Assembly (NCBI GenBank): GCA_900472605.1
Contig: UCJD01000013.1
Location: forward strand, 163,703-227,702
Direction: 5' to 3'
Source of the DNA: Hyphomicrobiales bacterium
Lineage (GTDB): Bacteria; Pseudomonadota; Alphaproteobacteria; Rhizobiales; Rhizobiaceae
DNA length: 64,000 bases
Every line of letters starts with the position of its first letter. The stretch's first letter is position 1. This document shows positions 54,545-63,863 of this stretch, one piece after another. The notes below the pieces were generated by a model. It saw only the letters and a list, made by a program, of their open reading frames with translations. It was not told where the DNA came from and did not search any database. The position numbers and the translations under genes are program-made.

Positions 54545-55069
54545 ATGGCGGCAATCCTGAAATCTCCGATCAGACTGGCGATGTTGGTCATCCTTCCGGC
54601 ACTATCCGCCTGCACGGCGGACATGGGCCCCGGCTACGGGCCAGGCCCAGGCTACGGAACCAGACCGGCGCCGGTCCGTCCGGCACCACCACCGCGCCCT
54701 CGCCCACCGCAGCCGCAGATGTGCACCATGGAATACGCGCCCGTCTGTGGTGAGCGCGGTGGACGCACGCAGACCTTCGGCAATGCCTGCCAGGCCCGCA
54801 ACAGCGGCTTCCAGATTGTTGGCCGGGGCGAGTGCCGCGCCGGCCCGCCGATGACGCCAGGCCCCGGGCCGGGCCCTCGTCCGCCGCGTCCGCGCCCCCC
54901 ACATGAGGAGCCGATGCCGCCGCAACGGCCGGGCGGCAGCGGCATCTGCACGCGCGAATACCGCCCGGTTTGCGGCGAGCGCGGCAGAGAGATGAGGACA
55001 TTTTCGAATTCATGCGAGGCAGGCAATGCGGGCTTCCGCATCGTCGGTCAGGGCGAATGCCGTCGCTGA
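54545..55069 (+). CDS. Lipoprotein with two Kazal-type domains
   Basis: A 174-residue predicted lipoprotein (lipobox ALSAC). Two Kazal-like modules start CTMEYAPVCGERGGRTQTFGN and CTREYRPVCGERGREMRTFSN, each ending in (V)GxGEC; Pro/Gly/Arg-rich linkers precede each. Kazal domains inhibit serine proteases in eukaryotes; bacterial copies are rarer and could protect the envelope against host or predator proteases. Each module has four cysteines rather than the classical six, a shortened form. GGGAGGA lies upstream of ATG 54545. Confidence 0.8.
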   Translation: MAAILKSPIRLAMLVILPALSACTADMGPGYGPGPGYGTRPAPVRPAPPPRPRPPQPQMCTMEYAPVCGERGGRTQTFGNACQARNSGFQIVGRGECRAGPPMTPGPGPGPRPPRPRPPHEEPMPPQRPGGSGICTREYRPVCGERGREMRTFSNSCEAGNAGFRIVGQGECRR

Positions 55070-55099
55070 CGACGCCCTAGTCTAGCTAGAGAGCAGCAG

Positions 55100-55128
55100 G
55101 TTTCCGGCCCGCCAACGGGGCCGGAAAC
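55100..55128. terminator. Strong hairpin between convergent genes
   Basis: Perfect 11-bp arms GTTTCCGGCCC (55100-55110) and GGGCCGGAAAC (55118-55128). There is no long T-run on either side, but its site between two convergent genes suggests a bidirectional terminator. Confidence 0.6.
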
Positions 55129-55137
55129 GGCAGCCGA

Positions 55138-56589
55138 TCAGTTGGCGCCCTTTATCATCTGGCCGTTGACCGTGATCGCACCGTCGCGCGCAACGCTGAC
55201 ATCCCAGCGCTGACGACCATCCGGATCGGTCTTGCCGAAGCCCTTCACCATCATCAGGCCGAAGGAAACCTGATTGAGGTCGGGGTTGGTCTTGGCCAGT
55301 TCCTGGATGGCGGTGATCGTCTTGTCGAAGTCACGGGCCACGATCGAAGCATTCATCGAATAGGCGGTGGTCGACTCCGGAATACCGCGAACCTCGCCCG
55401 AAATTTCGGCGTCATAGACGCTGGAGCGCGCCGAAATCTTCGGGAAAGCGACGACGAACTCGCCATTGGTCAAGAGCTTCTCGAAGGCCTTGTCGCTTTC
55501 TTCCTTGCTCGCCTTCTCGTCGGCGAAATCAACCTTCATCAGCTCCTCGCCGACGGCCGCGATGTTGAGTTCGGGAAAGGCGAACTGCATGTCCAGCTCT
55601 TCGGGGACGAAGGGCGCATACATCTCGGGAAGCAGCGCGCTGTTGAAGCTGATCTGTTTGGCCGCGATGCCGACATCGAACCGCATCGCGTCGCTCGGAC
55701 CGCTCATGCCAACGGTATAGTCGATGCTGTCGGCACCACCGCTGCCGGCCACGCTCGACACGTTGACCTTGTTCATGGTCACCGTCTCGTTCAGGCTCGT
55801 CATCAGCGGGAACGACTTGTGCAACAGCGCCTTGAGTTTCTCGCTCTCGGCGCGCTTGAGCTTCTTCTCATCGGCGTGCGCGAGAATGAAGGTGAGAATC
55901 TCGCGGAAATCGTTGATGGAAACGCCGTTCACGGCAGCCGCGAAATCCACCGAGTCGGCACGGATTTCGACCGGCGGCACGTCCTTGCCGCTGATCGTCT
56001 CGACAAAGCCGTTCATCGTGCCGCTGCCGGCGAAATTGGTGCGCCCCTTCAGTTCGGCATCCGAGGAGGTCAGCTTGTAGGTCGACGAGCCGGTCTCGAC
56101 GCTCACCTCTTCCTGCTCGGTCTTTGACGAGAAGCGCAGCGCCTTGCTGGAGAAGTCACCCGACTTGAGGTAGCTGATCGCCGGGTCGAAGACGCCGTTC
56201 GAAATCAGGGAATCGATGACATAGGTGAATTCAGTATTGGGCTGGCCGGGCGCCTTGAACGTGCCGGTGACGTCGAGCGAATTGTTACCCTCGATCGTCC
56301 ACAGGCCGCTCTCGTCAGGCGTCGCGAAGATCGACCACGGGTTCAGTCCCTTGATGGAGAAGCTCTTGGGATCGACCTTCCTCAACAGCGCCGCGAAGTC
56401 GTAGACGATCTCGTAGCGCGTACCGGCGGGTTTGACGGTCACGAAGCCCTTGGCTGCGTCCTTTGGCAGGAGCCGCGACAGGTTCGCCTCGATGTCCTTG
56501 GCGCCCTTCTGGTTGATCTCGACCGCCTGAGACGTCGAAACCAAGCCGAGAAGAACGACAGCGGTCGCCGTTAGCGTCTTGAGTTGCAT
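55138..56589 (-). CDS. Periplasmic protein of unknown function
   Basis: A 483-residue exported protein, signal peptide MQLKTLTATAVVLLGLVSTS cut near SQAVE. I do not recognise a family. The chain looks all-beta-rich with repeated short segments of alternating polarity (FSIKGLNPWSIFATPDESGLW, GTFKAPGQPNTEFTYVIDSL, IDYTVGMSGPSDAMRFDVG), reminiscent of AsmA-like or lipid-transfer domains; this is only an impression. Only one helical region is evident (about 245-280, charged, ADEKKLKRAESEKLKALLHK). GGGAG lies 9 nt before ATG 56589. It is downstream of the MHYT gene's end on the opposite side and convergent with the Kazal gene. Confidence 0.65.
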   Translation of the reverse strand: MQLKTLTATAVVLLGLVSTSQAVEINQKGAKDIEANLSRLLPKDAAKGFVTVKPAGTRYEIVYDFAALLRKVDPKSFSIKGLNPWSIFATPDESGLWTIEGNNSLDVTGTFKAPGQPNTEFTYVIDSLISNGVFDPAISYLKSGDFSSKALRFSSKTEQEEVSVETGSSTYKLTSSDAELKGRTNFAGSGTMNGFVETISGKDVPPVEIRADSVDFAAAVNGVSINDFREILTFILAHADEKKLKRAESEKLKALLHKSFPLMTSLNETVTMNKVNVSSVAGSGGADSIDYTVGMSGPSDAMRFDVGIAAKQISFNSALLPEMYAPFVPEELDMQFAFPELNIAAVGEELMKVDFADEKASKEESDKAFEKLLTNGEFVVAFPKISARSSVYDAEISGEVRGIPESTTAYSMNASIVARDFDKTITAIQELAKTNPDLNQVSFGLMMVKGFGKTDPDGRQRWDVSVARDGAITVNGQMIKGAN

Positions 56590-56671
56590 GCTGAATTTCT
56601 CCCGTACCATTTGAGGTCGCATGTGAAGGCTAGGCCCCCGCGCTGTCAACCCGGCAGTTGCATGCGCGTTC

Positions 56672-59452
56672 TCAGGCAGCGATCTTGCGCGAACGCATCG
56701 GCATCGGCCGGCCGAGGAGATAGCCCTGCGCCTCGTCGCAGCCTTCGCTGAGCAGTATCCCGAGCTGCACATCCGTCTCGACACCTTCCGCGAGCACCGG
56801 AATGCTGAGGCTTTGCCCAAGCGCCAGGATAGCGCGGATGATCGCCTTGGCCTGTTCGCTGGTCTCGACCTCGTTCATGAAGCTGCGATCGAGCTTGATC
56901 TTGTCGAACGGGAAGGAGCGCAGCGTTTCCAGCGACGAATAGCCTGTGCCGAAATCGTCGATGGCAATGGACACGCCGAGATTCTTGACCTGGCGCAACG
57001 TCAGCAGCGCCCGATCCTTGTCGACGATGATCGAGGATTCGGTGATCTCGAGCTCCAGGCGCCACGGCTCGAGCCCGGTCTCGAACAGAACCGAGTGGAC
57101 GAGATGGGAGATATCCTGGTGGCCGATCTGGACGGGCGACAGGTTGACGGCGATCTTGTGCTTCTCTGCCCAGCCCGCGGCCTCCTTGCAGGCCTCGCGC
57201 AGCACCCACTCCCCGATCGGCACGATCGCGCCGCATTCCTCGGCGACCGAGATGAATTCGCCCGGCGGCACGTTCCCGCGCGTCGGATGGTCCCAGCGCA
57301 GCAGCACCTCGTAACCGGTGATGTCGCCGGTCGAGACCGATTTCTGAACCTGGTAGTGCAGATGCAGTTCGTTCTTTTCGATGGCCAGCCACAGATCGCT
57401 TGCCATCTTGCGGCGATCGCGCGCCGCCTCGTCCATCGCCACTTCGTAGAAGCAGATGCGCTCGGAAAGGGTCGCCTTGGCGCGGTACATGGCAAGATCG
57501 GCATTGGCGAGGAGCATCTCGCCGGTCGATCCGTCCTGCGGATAGATGGCAACGCCGATGCTGGCATCAGGGTTTATGTCGAAGCCATCGATCTGCAAGT
57601 CACCGGTCAGGCTCGCTTCCAGCCGCGCCACGAAATCATGCAGGTCGGCGATATCGGAGAACTGCTTGACTGCCGCGAACTCGTCACCGCCGAAACGAGC
57701 TACGAATTCGTCTTCCCCGAGAAGCTGGCTCATGCGTTCCGAGAGAGTGACAAGCACCTGGTCGCCGGTGCTGTGGCCGCGCTGGTCGTTGATCTCCTTG
57801 AACTTGTCGAGATCGATGCCGATGACGGCAACCTTCGTCCCGGCACGCTTGGCGAGTGCCAGATCCTGCGACAGGCGTTCGGAAAACGCGGAGCGGTTGG
57901 GCAATCCCGTCAACGCGTCATGGCGCGCCATGAACGCGATCTTCTCTTCCGAAATCAGCCGCTCAGTGATGTCTTCATAGGTCGCCACCCAGCCGCCATC
58001 GGGAAGCATGTTGAGGTTGAGCTGGATCGACCGACCATGCGCGCCCTTGTGGACGATCGACCGCTGGCCCGCTCTCAGCGCGCGCATCAGCTTGTCGTGA
58101 TGCTCGGCCGCGCGTGTGGCTATGGTCTCGGGATCCGAGAAGTGGACCTCATATCCGATCGTGATGATCTGCTTGTAGCTCATGCCGGGGCGGATCGTGC
58201 CCGGTGCGAATTCGAAGATCTCACCATAGCGGCGGTTTGCAAGCACGAGGCGTTCCTCGGCATCGAACAGGCAGATGCCCTGCGAGACGTTCTCGAGCGC
58301 GAGATCGAGATTGCGCGAGACTTCCTTGATGCGGTCGCGATCGGCCTTCTGCTCGGTCACGTCCTTGGTGATCTTCGCATAGCCGGCGATCTCGCCATCC
58401 GCGCCCCAGATCGGGTCGATCACGACATGTGCCCAGAACGACGTACCATCCTTGCGGAAGCGCCAGCCCTCTTGCTCGAGTTTCCCCTCGGTGCGCGCCG
58501 TCAACAGCGCACGCTGCGGCAGGCCCACCGCACGCTCCTCGTCGGAGTAGAAGCGCCCGAAGTCCTCGCCGATGATTTCATCGGCCGTATATCCCTTGGC
58601 GCGCTGCGCCCCGGCATTCCAGTTGGCAACCCGGCCATCCTTGTCCAGCATGTAGATCGCGTAATCGGTAACGCCTTGCACGAGCATCTCGAACCGAGCC
58701 TCGCTTTCCTTGGTCGAGCTCTCCGCCCGCATGGCGAACAGGGCCGCGGCGAAGCCGGAAGCGATCATCGACAGCGAGACCGACAAGATGGTGACGACCA
58801 TGAAGCCGGTGGACATGGTTTCTCTTGGATCGATCACCGGCCCCGGACCCGGCACGATCGTCAGTGCCGCCATGGCAGTGAAGTGCATCGCCACGATCGC
58901 GGCACAGACAGTCGCGGCAGGGACCAGCAGCTTGCGCGCATCGGCTTTGATATCGGGAAGCAGGTAGAAGCCGATGGCCGAAATGACCACCGCGCAAGCC
59001 ATCGAGGCAAGCACCAGCGACTGGTCCCACATCATGCTGCCGGGAAACTGCACCGCCGTCATGCCGAGGAAATGCATCGACGTGACGCCGACCCCGAAGA
59101 GCATGCCCGCGAACGCCCGCCGCACCCTGCCCTGCGCGCCAGCGGCGAACGCCACGGCCGCAAGCGTCGCGACCAGCACCAGCGCGAGCGACGTCAATGT
59201 CTCGGACGTGTCGTAACCGACGACCACACCGCCGTCATAGGCAAGCATCGCCACGAAATGCGTTGCCCAGATGCCGAAGCCCCCGGCGGCGCCGCCCGTC
59301 AAGAGCCAGATCAGGCGCGCGACCTTGACGGTGCTGCGCGCCCGTTGCAGCAGCGTCAGCGCGGCAAGGCTTGAAAGGAGGCACAGGCACCCGGCCAAAA
59401 CGACCAGCCTGAGGTCGTGCATGTAGGCAATGCAGTTAAAAACGGTAAACAT
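56672..59452 (-). CDS. MHYT-PAS-GGDEF-EAL cyclic-di-GMP protein
   Basis: A 926-residue inner-membrane protein. The N-terminal MHYT sensor (about 1-240) shows GIWATHFVAML, GVTSMHFLGM and IVAMHFTAM, motifs thought to bind copper or a gas ligand. A PAS domain near 250-370 (FRKDGTSFWAHVVIDPIWG), a second PAS-like region, GGDEF (RFGGDEFAAV, near residue 585) and EAL (EVLLRWDHP, ..., IDDFGTGYSSLETLRSFPFDKIKLDRSF) follow. Both enzymatic motifs are intact enough for activity; the ExLxR form has EVLLR. No RxxD inhibitory site is visible. It could make, degrade or switch cyclic-di-GMP in response to its sensor. Confidence 0.92.
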   Translation of the reverse strand: MFTVFNCIAYMHDLRLVVLAGCLCLLSSLAALTLLQRARSTVKVARLIWLLTGGAAGGFGIWATHFVAMLAYDGGVVVGYDTSETLTSLALVLVATLAAVAFAAGAQGRVRRAFAGMLFGVGVTSMHFLGMTAVQFPGSMMWDQSLVLASMACAVVISAIGFYLLPDIKADARKLLVPAATVCAAIVAMHFTAMAALTIVPGPGPVIDPRETMSTGFMVVTILSVSLSMIASGFAAALFAMRAESSTKESEARFEMLVQGVTDYAIYMLDKDGRVANWNAGAQRAKGYTADEIIGEDFGRFYSDEERAVGLPQRALLTARTEGKLEQEGWRFRKDGTSFWAHVVIDPIWGADGEIAGYAKITKDVTEQKADRDRIKEVSRNLDLALENVSQGICLFDAEERLVLANRRYGEIFEFAPGTIRPGMSYKQIITIGYEVHFSDPETIATRAAEHHDKLMRALRAGQRSIVHKGAHGRSIQLNLNMLPDGGWVATYEDITERLISEEKIAFMARHDALTGLPNRSAFSERLSQDLALAKRAGTKVAVIGIDLDKFKEINDQRGHSTGDQVLVTLSERMSQLLGEDEFVARFGGDEFAAVKQFSDIADLHDFVARLEASLTGDLQIDGFDINPDASIGVAIYPQDGSTGEMLLANADLAMYRAKATLSERICFYEVAMDEAARDRRKMASDLWLAIEKNELHLHYQVQKSVSTGDITGYEVLLRWDHPTRGNVPPGEFISVAEECGAIVPIGEWVLREACKEAAGWAEKHKIAVNLSPVQIGHQDISHLVHSVLFETGLEPWRLELEITESSIIVDKDRALLTLRQVKNLGVSIAIDDFGTGYSSLETLRSFPFDKIKLDRSFMNEVETSEQAKAIIRAILALGQSLSIPVLAEGVETDVQLGILLSEGCDEAQGYLLGRPMPMRSRKIAA

Positions 59453-59694
59453 GACACATCCGAACCAATTTACCGTTCCGCTTTCATACGGGCCCGCTTA
59501 AGAAAGCTGTAATTTCTGGCAGCCGGCGAATTCTTGACGATTGCTAATCGCAACTGTCATTAATGCTCCGTCAACGGCGACTGATCTTGGGTTTTGATTG
59601 GCTTCGTCGCCACTGCCTAAGTTGCATCAGCGCCTGCTAAAGCACCAGCAAGCAGCCTGACCTGCATCCGCGCTCCCGTCTGACGCCGCCACCC

Positions 59695-59723
59695 TTGCCA
59701 TTCCGGCGCAACTAGACTATAGC
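59695..59723 (+). promoter_or_regulatory. Putative rplY promoter
   Basis: TTGCCA (59695-59700) and TATAGC (59718-59723) with 17-bp spacing. The start would be near 59730, giving a leader of about 114 nt. The leader folds into a hairpin with arms TGGAGGC (59747-59753) and GCCTCCA (59779-59785), with a GGG-AAA-CCC tip. The rest of the 391-bp gap (59453-59690) shows no gene. Confidence 0.6.
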
Positions 59724-59843
59724 GCACGCGTCCGCACAGACACCCTTGGAGGCAATGCGGATGAGGATGGGGAAACCCGCCTCCAGTTCAGCGACAGGCA
59801 ATGCCTGCGCCGAGCTCTCCAAATAACCTCGGAAGGAAAAGTC

Positions 59844-60452
59844 ATGAGCCACGAAAGCTACGAGCTCAAGGCCGAGGCGCGCGAACGGGTTGGTAAGGGG
59901 TCCGCCCGTGAACTTCGCCGCAATGGTCTCATCCCGGCTGTCATCTATGGTGACAAGCAGGCCCCAATTTCGATCACCCTCAACACCAATGAGGTGACGA
60001 AGCGCATCCACGCTGGCGGTTTCATGACCACCATCGCAACGATCGACGTCGACGGCAAGAAGTACAAGGTTCTGCCGAAGGACTACCAGCTCGATCCGGT
60101 CCGCGACTTCACCATGCACGTGGACTTCCTGCGCGTATCCGGCAACACCGCCGTTACCGTTGCGATCCCGGTTCACTTCATCAACGAAGAAAAGTCCCAG
60201 GGCCTCAAGGTCGGCGGCGTTCTGAACATCGTTCGTCACGACGTCGAAGTTCATTGCCCGGCTGATGCGATCCCGGAATTCTTCAACGTTGACCTCAGCG
60301 GCAAGAAGATCGGCGACAGCATCCACATCTCCGAAGTCACCCTGCCCAAGGGCGTGACCACGGTTATCGACCGCGACTTCACCATCGCTACGATCGTTGC
60401 CCCGGCAGCTGGCGTATCGGAAGAAGAAGACGCTGGCGAAGCAGAAGCTTGA
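59844..60452 (+). CDS. rplY: 50S ribosomal protein L25/general stress protein Ctc
   Basis: A 202-residue long-form L25 (TL5/Ctc type). The N-terminal 5S rRNA-binding domain ([30 protein letters not shown]) is followed by the C-terminal beta domain ([27 protein letters not shown]). Long forms stabilise the 5S region and are stress-linked in some bacteria. GGAAGGAAAA precedes the ATG. The acidic tail [10 protein letters not shown] is typical. A terminator follows. pth would be expected next but is about 3.4 kb away. Confidence 0.95.
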   Translation: MSHESYELKAEARERVGKGSARELRRNGLIPAVIYGDKQAPISITLNTNEVTKRIHAGGFMTTIATIDVDGKKYKVLPKDYQLDPVRDFTMHVDFLRVSGNTAVTVAIPVHFINEEKSQGLKVGGVLNIVRHDVEVHCPADAIPEFFNVDLSGKKIGDSIHISEVTLPKGVTTVIDRDFTIATIVAPAAGVSEEEDAGEAEA

Positions 60453-60484
60453 TCCTCTGATCGCTTGAACGCTTTGTAAAGTAT

Positions 60485-60516
60485 AAGGCCCGCTTTCTCC
60501 CGAAAGTGGGCCTTTT
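60485..60516 (+). terminator. Intrinsic terminator of rplY
   Basis: AAGGCCC (60485-60491), a G-T pair, and CTTTC pair with GAAAG and GGGCCTT (60108 offset: 60508-60514) around TCCC, 13 base pairs in all, ending TTTT. Confidence 0.9.
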
Positions 60517-60639
60517 CATTTCTGCGAAGAGACGCACTTCAACTTCGATTAAGACATTTCGTGGAAGCATGCCCCATCGTTTCAGAGCACGTTTCGTTCT
60601 GAACGAAGAAATTGTACGGCAAGGGGCAGACGCAGAAAG

Positions 60640-62997
60640 ATGCATAATTCCGTTCAGAACAGATTTCTAGGAATTGTGTTCGCCGCACTGCTTCTGCTGG
60701 TCGCCCCGCTTTTTGTTCTGTTCCTCTTCCTGTCGTCCGAACGCGCGGAAAAGGAAATCCGCGACCACATCTCCGTTCTTCTCGTCGCCAACTCGCAGGC
60801 GCTGGCAAAACCGCTCTGGGATCTGGACGAGGACAGCGTCGCGCAGATCAGCGCCGCCGTAGTCTCGCAGGGTGCCATCGTCAAGGTTCAGGTCCGTGAC
60901 GAGTCGGGGCAGCTCGCCGTCACCCAGTCGACGATCCCCGCCTCCTACGACGGCGGACTTATCGAAGTGTCGCACGCCATTACCTACACCACGCTCGACG
61001 GCCCGAAGAAGCTGGGAACGATCTCGGTCTTTTACCCCGCGCCGGACCTCTTCTCCGGCTTGAAGAATGAAGAGATCATCTTCCTGTCGATCTTCGTCTT
61101 CGCCGTCCTCATCGTCTTCTGCGCCGCACTGATCGGCAACCGCATCGTCCTCGTTCGCCCATTGATGCGCCTGATCGCCGCCATCGAGGCCACCGGCCAA
61201 CTCGGCTCGCGCCATCATGTCGACTGGCGCTCCAACGACGAGATGGGCCGCCTCGCCCGCAGCTTCAACACCATGCAGTCCAAGCTGGAGAGCGAGGAAC
61301 AGGAGCTGAAGCTCGCGCATCGCCGCGCCATCGACATCTACAACCTCACCCCAGCGATGCTGTTCTCACTTGACGAGGACGACTACATCACCGCCGTCAG
61401 CGACTATTGGCTCGCCGCCACCGGCTACGAGCGCGAAACCATCATCGGCAATCGCTTCACCGATCTCGTCACCGTGGAGACACGTGGCGCTTTCCTCAGC
61501 CGCAAGGATGAGCTCAACGGCGGCGTGACGGTTGACGTCACAGTCAAGTTCCTCTGCGCCGACGGTCGCGTCATGGACGTGCTGATCCTGGAATCAAAGG
61601 CCGCCGCCGGTGGCCAGGACTTCCTGTCGCTATCGGTCATGACCGACGTCACGGCGCTGAAGGCCTCGGAAGCCCGGAACCACAAGCAGGCAATCACCGA
61701 CCATCTCACCGGCCTCCTCAATCGCCAGGGCTTCGAGACCGTGCTTGACGGCAAAATCCGCGAGGCAGACGCCGCCAACCAGGAGCTCGCCTGCCTGTTC
61801 GTCGACCTCGACCGCTTCAAGTGGATCAACGACAACCTCGGCCATGCCGAGGGCGACAAGGCGCTGCGCGAATTCGTCGGCCGCCTGAAGAGCAAGCTTG
61901 CGCCCACCGATGTGGCCGCCCGCCTCGGCGGTGACGAGTTCGCGATCTTGCTGCCCGCGGGAGACGCCGCCGAGCGCGCCGACCTCATGGCCGACATGCT
62001 CGCCTCCATCTTCAACGAGCCCTTCGGCACCGACATGCATCTGAGCGCCAGTGTCGGCATCGCCATCTATCCGCGCCACGCCGACAATGCCGCCGAGTTG
62101 CTGCAGAAATCCGACATGGCGATGTATGCCAAGAAGCGCGACGGCAAGAACGGCGCTCAGCATTTCGACAACGGCATGGTCGATCACGCCCGCGCCCGTG
62201 CCGAGATCGAAAGCTGCATCGAGATCGGCCTGATCGAGGATTGGTTCGCCGCCTACCTCCAACCGATCGTCAATCTCAACGGACGCGGCGTGGCGGGCTT
62301 CGAAGCCTTGATGCGCCTCAATCATCCTGTGAAGGGCCTGATGGCGCCGGCCGAGGTGATCAACGTCGCCGAAGAGACCGGAAAGATCATCCGCGTCGGC
62401 AACGTCATCATGGAAAAGGCGATCGAGCATCTGGCGGTGCTGTCGGCGCTCCCAGGCCTGGAGAACAGCTACCTCGCGATCAACTTCTCGCCGCTGCAGT
62501 TCGAGCCGTCACTGCCGGCACGGCTGGCCTCGTTTCTGATGCGCCACAACATTAGCCCCGAGCGGATCGTCGTCGAGATCACCGAGGCGGTGCTGATGCA
62601 CAACAATCCGGAGATCCGCAAGATCGTCAGCGATATAAGGCAGTTCGGCTGCCGTATCGCGCTGGATGACTTCGGCACCGGCTATTCCTCGCTCAGCTAC
62701 CTCAATCGCTTCCCGGTCGATATCATCAAGATCGACCAGTCCTTCACCCGCTCGATCAACGATGCGAACGAGGATATAAGGCAAAAGAGCCGTACGCTCG
62801 TGGAAAGCATCACCACCCTCTCGCACAAGATGGGCTGTACAGTCATCGCCGAGGGCATCGAGACCGAGCACGAATGCCACACGCTGTACGAGATGGGTCT
62901 CGACTACGGCCAGGGCTACCTCTTCCACCGACCGCAGACCGTCGATCAGCTGATGATCCGATTGGCGGACGCACACACGCTCGCCCGAGCCTCGTAA
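60640..62997 (+). CDS. Membrane HAMP-PAS-GGDEF-EAL cyclic-di-GMP protein
   Basis: A 785-residue protein. Helix 1 (FLGIVFAALLLLVAPLFVLFL), a periplasmic domain of about 100 residues (30-135), helix 2 (FLSIFVFAVLIVFCAALIG), HAMP (LMRLIAAIEATGQL), PAS (about 220-345), GGDEF (RLGGDEFAILLPAG, near residue 429) and EAL (EALMRLNHP, ..., DDFGTGYSSLSYLNRF) are in order. Motifs are intact for both synthesis and breakdown; the inhibitory RxxD is absent (APTD instead). The next gene encodes a periplasmic binding protein 20 bp downstream, which could feed its periplasmic domain a ligand. Confidence 0.92.
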   Translation: MHNSVQNRFLGIVFAALLLLVAPLFVLFLFLSSERAEKEIRDHISVLLVANSQALAKPLWDLDEDSVAQISAAVVSQGAIVKVQVRDESGQLAVTQSTIPASYDGGLIEVSHAITYTTLDGPKKLGTISVFYPAPDLFSGLKNEEIIFLSIFVFAVLIVFCAALIGNRIVLVRPLMRLIAAIEATGQLGSRHHVDWRSNDEMGRLARSFNTMQSKLESEEQELKLAHRRAIDIYNLTPAMLFSLDEDDYITAVSDYWLAATGYERETIIGNRFTDLVTVETRGAFLSRKDELNGGVTVDVTVKFLCADGRVMDVLILESKAAAGGQDFLSLSVMTDVTALKASEARNHKQAITDHLTGLLNRQGFETVLDGKIREADAANQELACLFVDLDRFKWINDNLGHAEGDKALREFVGRLKSKLAPTDVAARLGGDEFAILLPAGDAAERADLMADMLASIFNEPFGTDMHLSASVGIAIYPRHADNAAELLQKSDMAMYAKKRDGKNGAQHFDNGMVDHARARAEIESCIEIGLIEDWFAAYLQPIVNLNGRGVAGFEALMRLNHPVKGLMAPAEVINVAEETGKIIRVGNVIMEKAIEHLAVLSALPGLENSYLAINFSPLQFEPSLPARLASFLMRHNISPERIVVEITEAVLMHNNPEIRKIVSDIRQFGCRIALDDFGTGYSSLSYLNRFPVDIIKIDQSFTRSINDANEDIRQKSRTLVESITTLSHKMGCTVIAEGIETEHECHTLYEMGLDYGQGYLFHRPQTVDQLMIRLADAHTLARAS

Positions 62998-63016
62998 ACG
63001 CAAGAGAGAAGCTGAG

Positions 63017-63739
63017 ATGATCAAACAACTGCTGCTTCTCGCCCTCCTGAGCCTGCCCCTCACCGGTCCGGCACATGCCGCCACCGTCAAGTTCATGACC
63101 GAGGAATACCCGCCTTTCAGCTATCACGAAGGCGACGCGCTCAAAGGCGCATCGGTCGAGCAGGTGGAGTTGCTGATGCAGAAGGCCGGCATCGACATGC
63201 ATATCGAGCTGATGCCCTGGACCCGCGCCTATGCCGCCGCCCAGGCGACCCCGATGGCCTGCCTGTTCACCACGGCCCACAGCCCCGAGCGCGACAAGCT
63301 GTTCAAATGGGTCGAACCGCTCCTTGTCGACGACAACATTCTCGTCGCCACCGCTTCCTCGGGCATTTCCGAGGGCGATCTGGAGGATACCCGGCGTTAT
63401 GTCGTCGGCACGCATCGGGGTGATTACACCGAGAAGCTTTTGAAGGAAAAGGGCTTCCCCAGGGTCGATGTCGCCAGCGATTTCCCGGCGACGCTGCGCA
63501 AGCTGCTGAACGGCCGCATCGACCTCATGCCCATCTCGGAGATCTACTTCGAAAAGCTCAAGGTCGATCAACCCCTCGTGCGCGTCGCCACGCTCTCTTC
63601 CCAATCGCTGGGCATCGCCTGCGAGAAGAGCTTCCCCGAGGATCTGAGGGCCAGGATGCAGCAGGCGCTCGACGCATTGATCGCCGACGGAACGCAGCGC
63701 GCGATCTTCGCCAAATACGGCCTGCACTCGCCCCACTGA
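63017..63739 (+). CDS. Periplasmic solute-binding protein (SBP family 3)
   Basis: A 240-residue exported protein; signal peptide [20 protein letters not shown]. The fold is that of family-3 binding proteins: [45 protein letters not shown] and [18 protein letters not shown]. Most relatives deliver amino acids to ABC transporters, but no permease or ATPase gene adjoins; it follows a GGDEF-EAL membrane protein after 20 bp. It may serve as its sensor partner, similar in concept to other binding protein/cyclase pairs. Confidence 0.83.
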   Translation: MIKQLLLLALLSLPLTGPAHAATVKFMTEEYPPFSYHEGDALKGASVEQVELLMQKAGIDMHIELMPWTRAYAAAQATPMACLFTTAHSPERDKLFKWVEPLLVDDNILVATASSGISEGDLEDTRRYVVGTHRGDYTEKLLKEKGFPRVDVASDFPATLRKLLNGRIDLMPISEIYFEKLKVDQPLVRVATLSSQSLGIACEKSFPEDLRARMQQALDALIADGTQRAIFAKYGLHSPH

Positions 63740-63863
63740 TCGCGCTCGCCTGATCCCGCACCATCGATTCTGGCCTTCATCGATATGCTTGCGCTTGACT
63801 TCGACGCCGTTTCGCGGTGGTGAACGTGCTCGAGAACTTGAAACGCCCAGGAATGAACGCGCC

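Noticed and set aside
56813..59374. An 853-codon open frame antisense to the MHYT-GGDEF-EAL gene
   Set aside because: Same cause: the opposite strand carries a full set of recognised domains, while this frame shows none.
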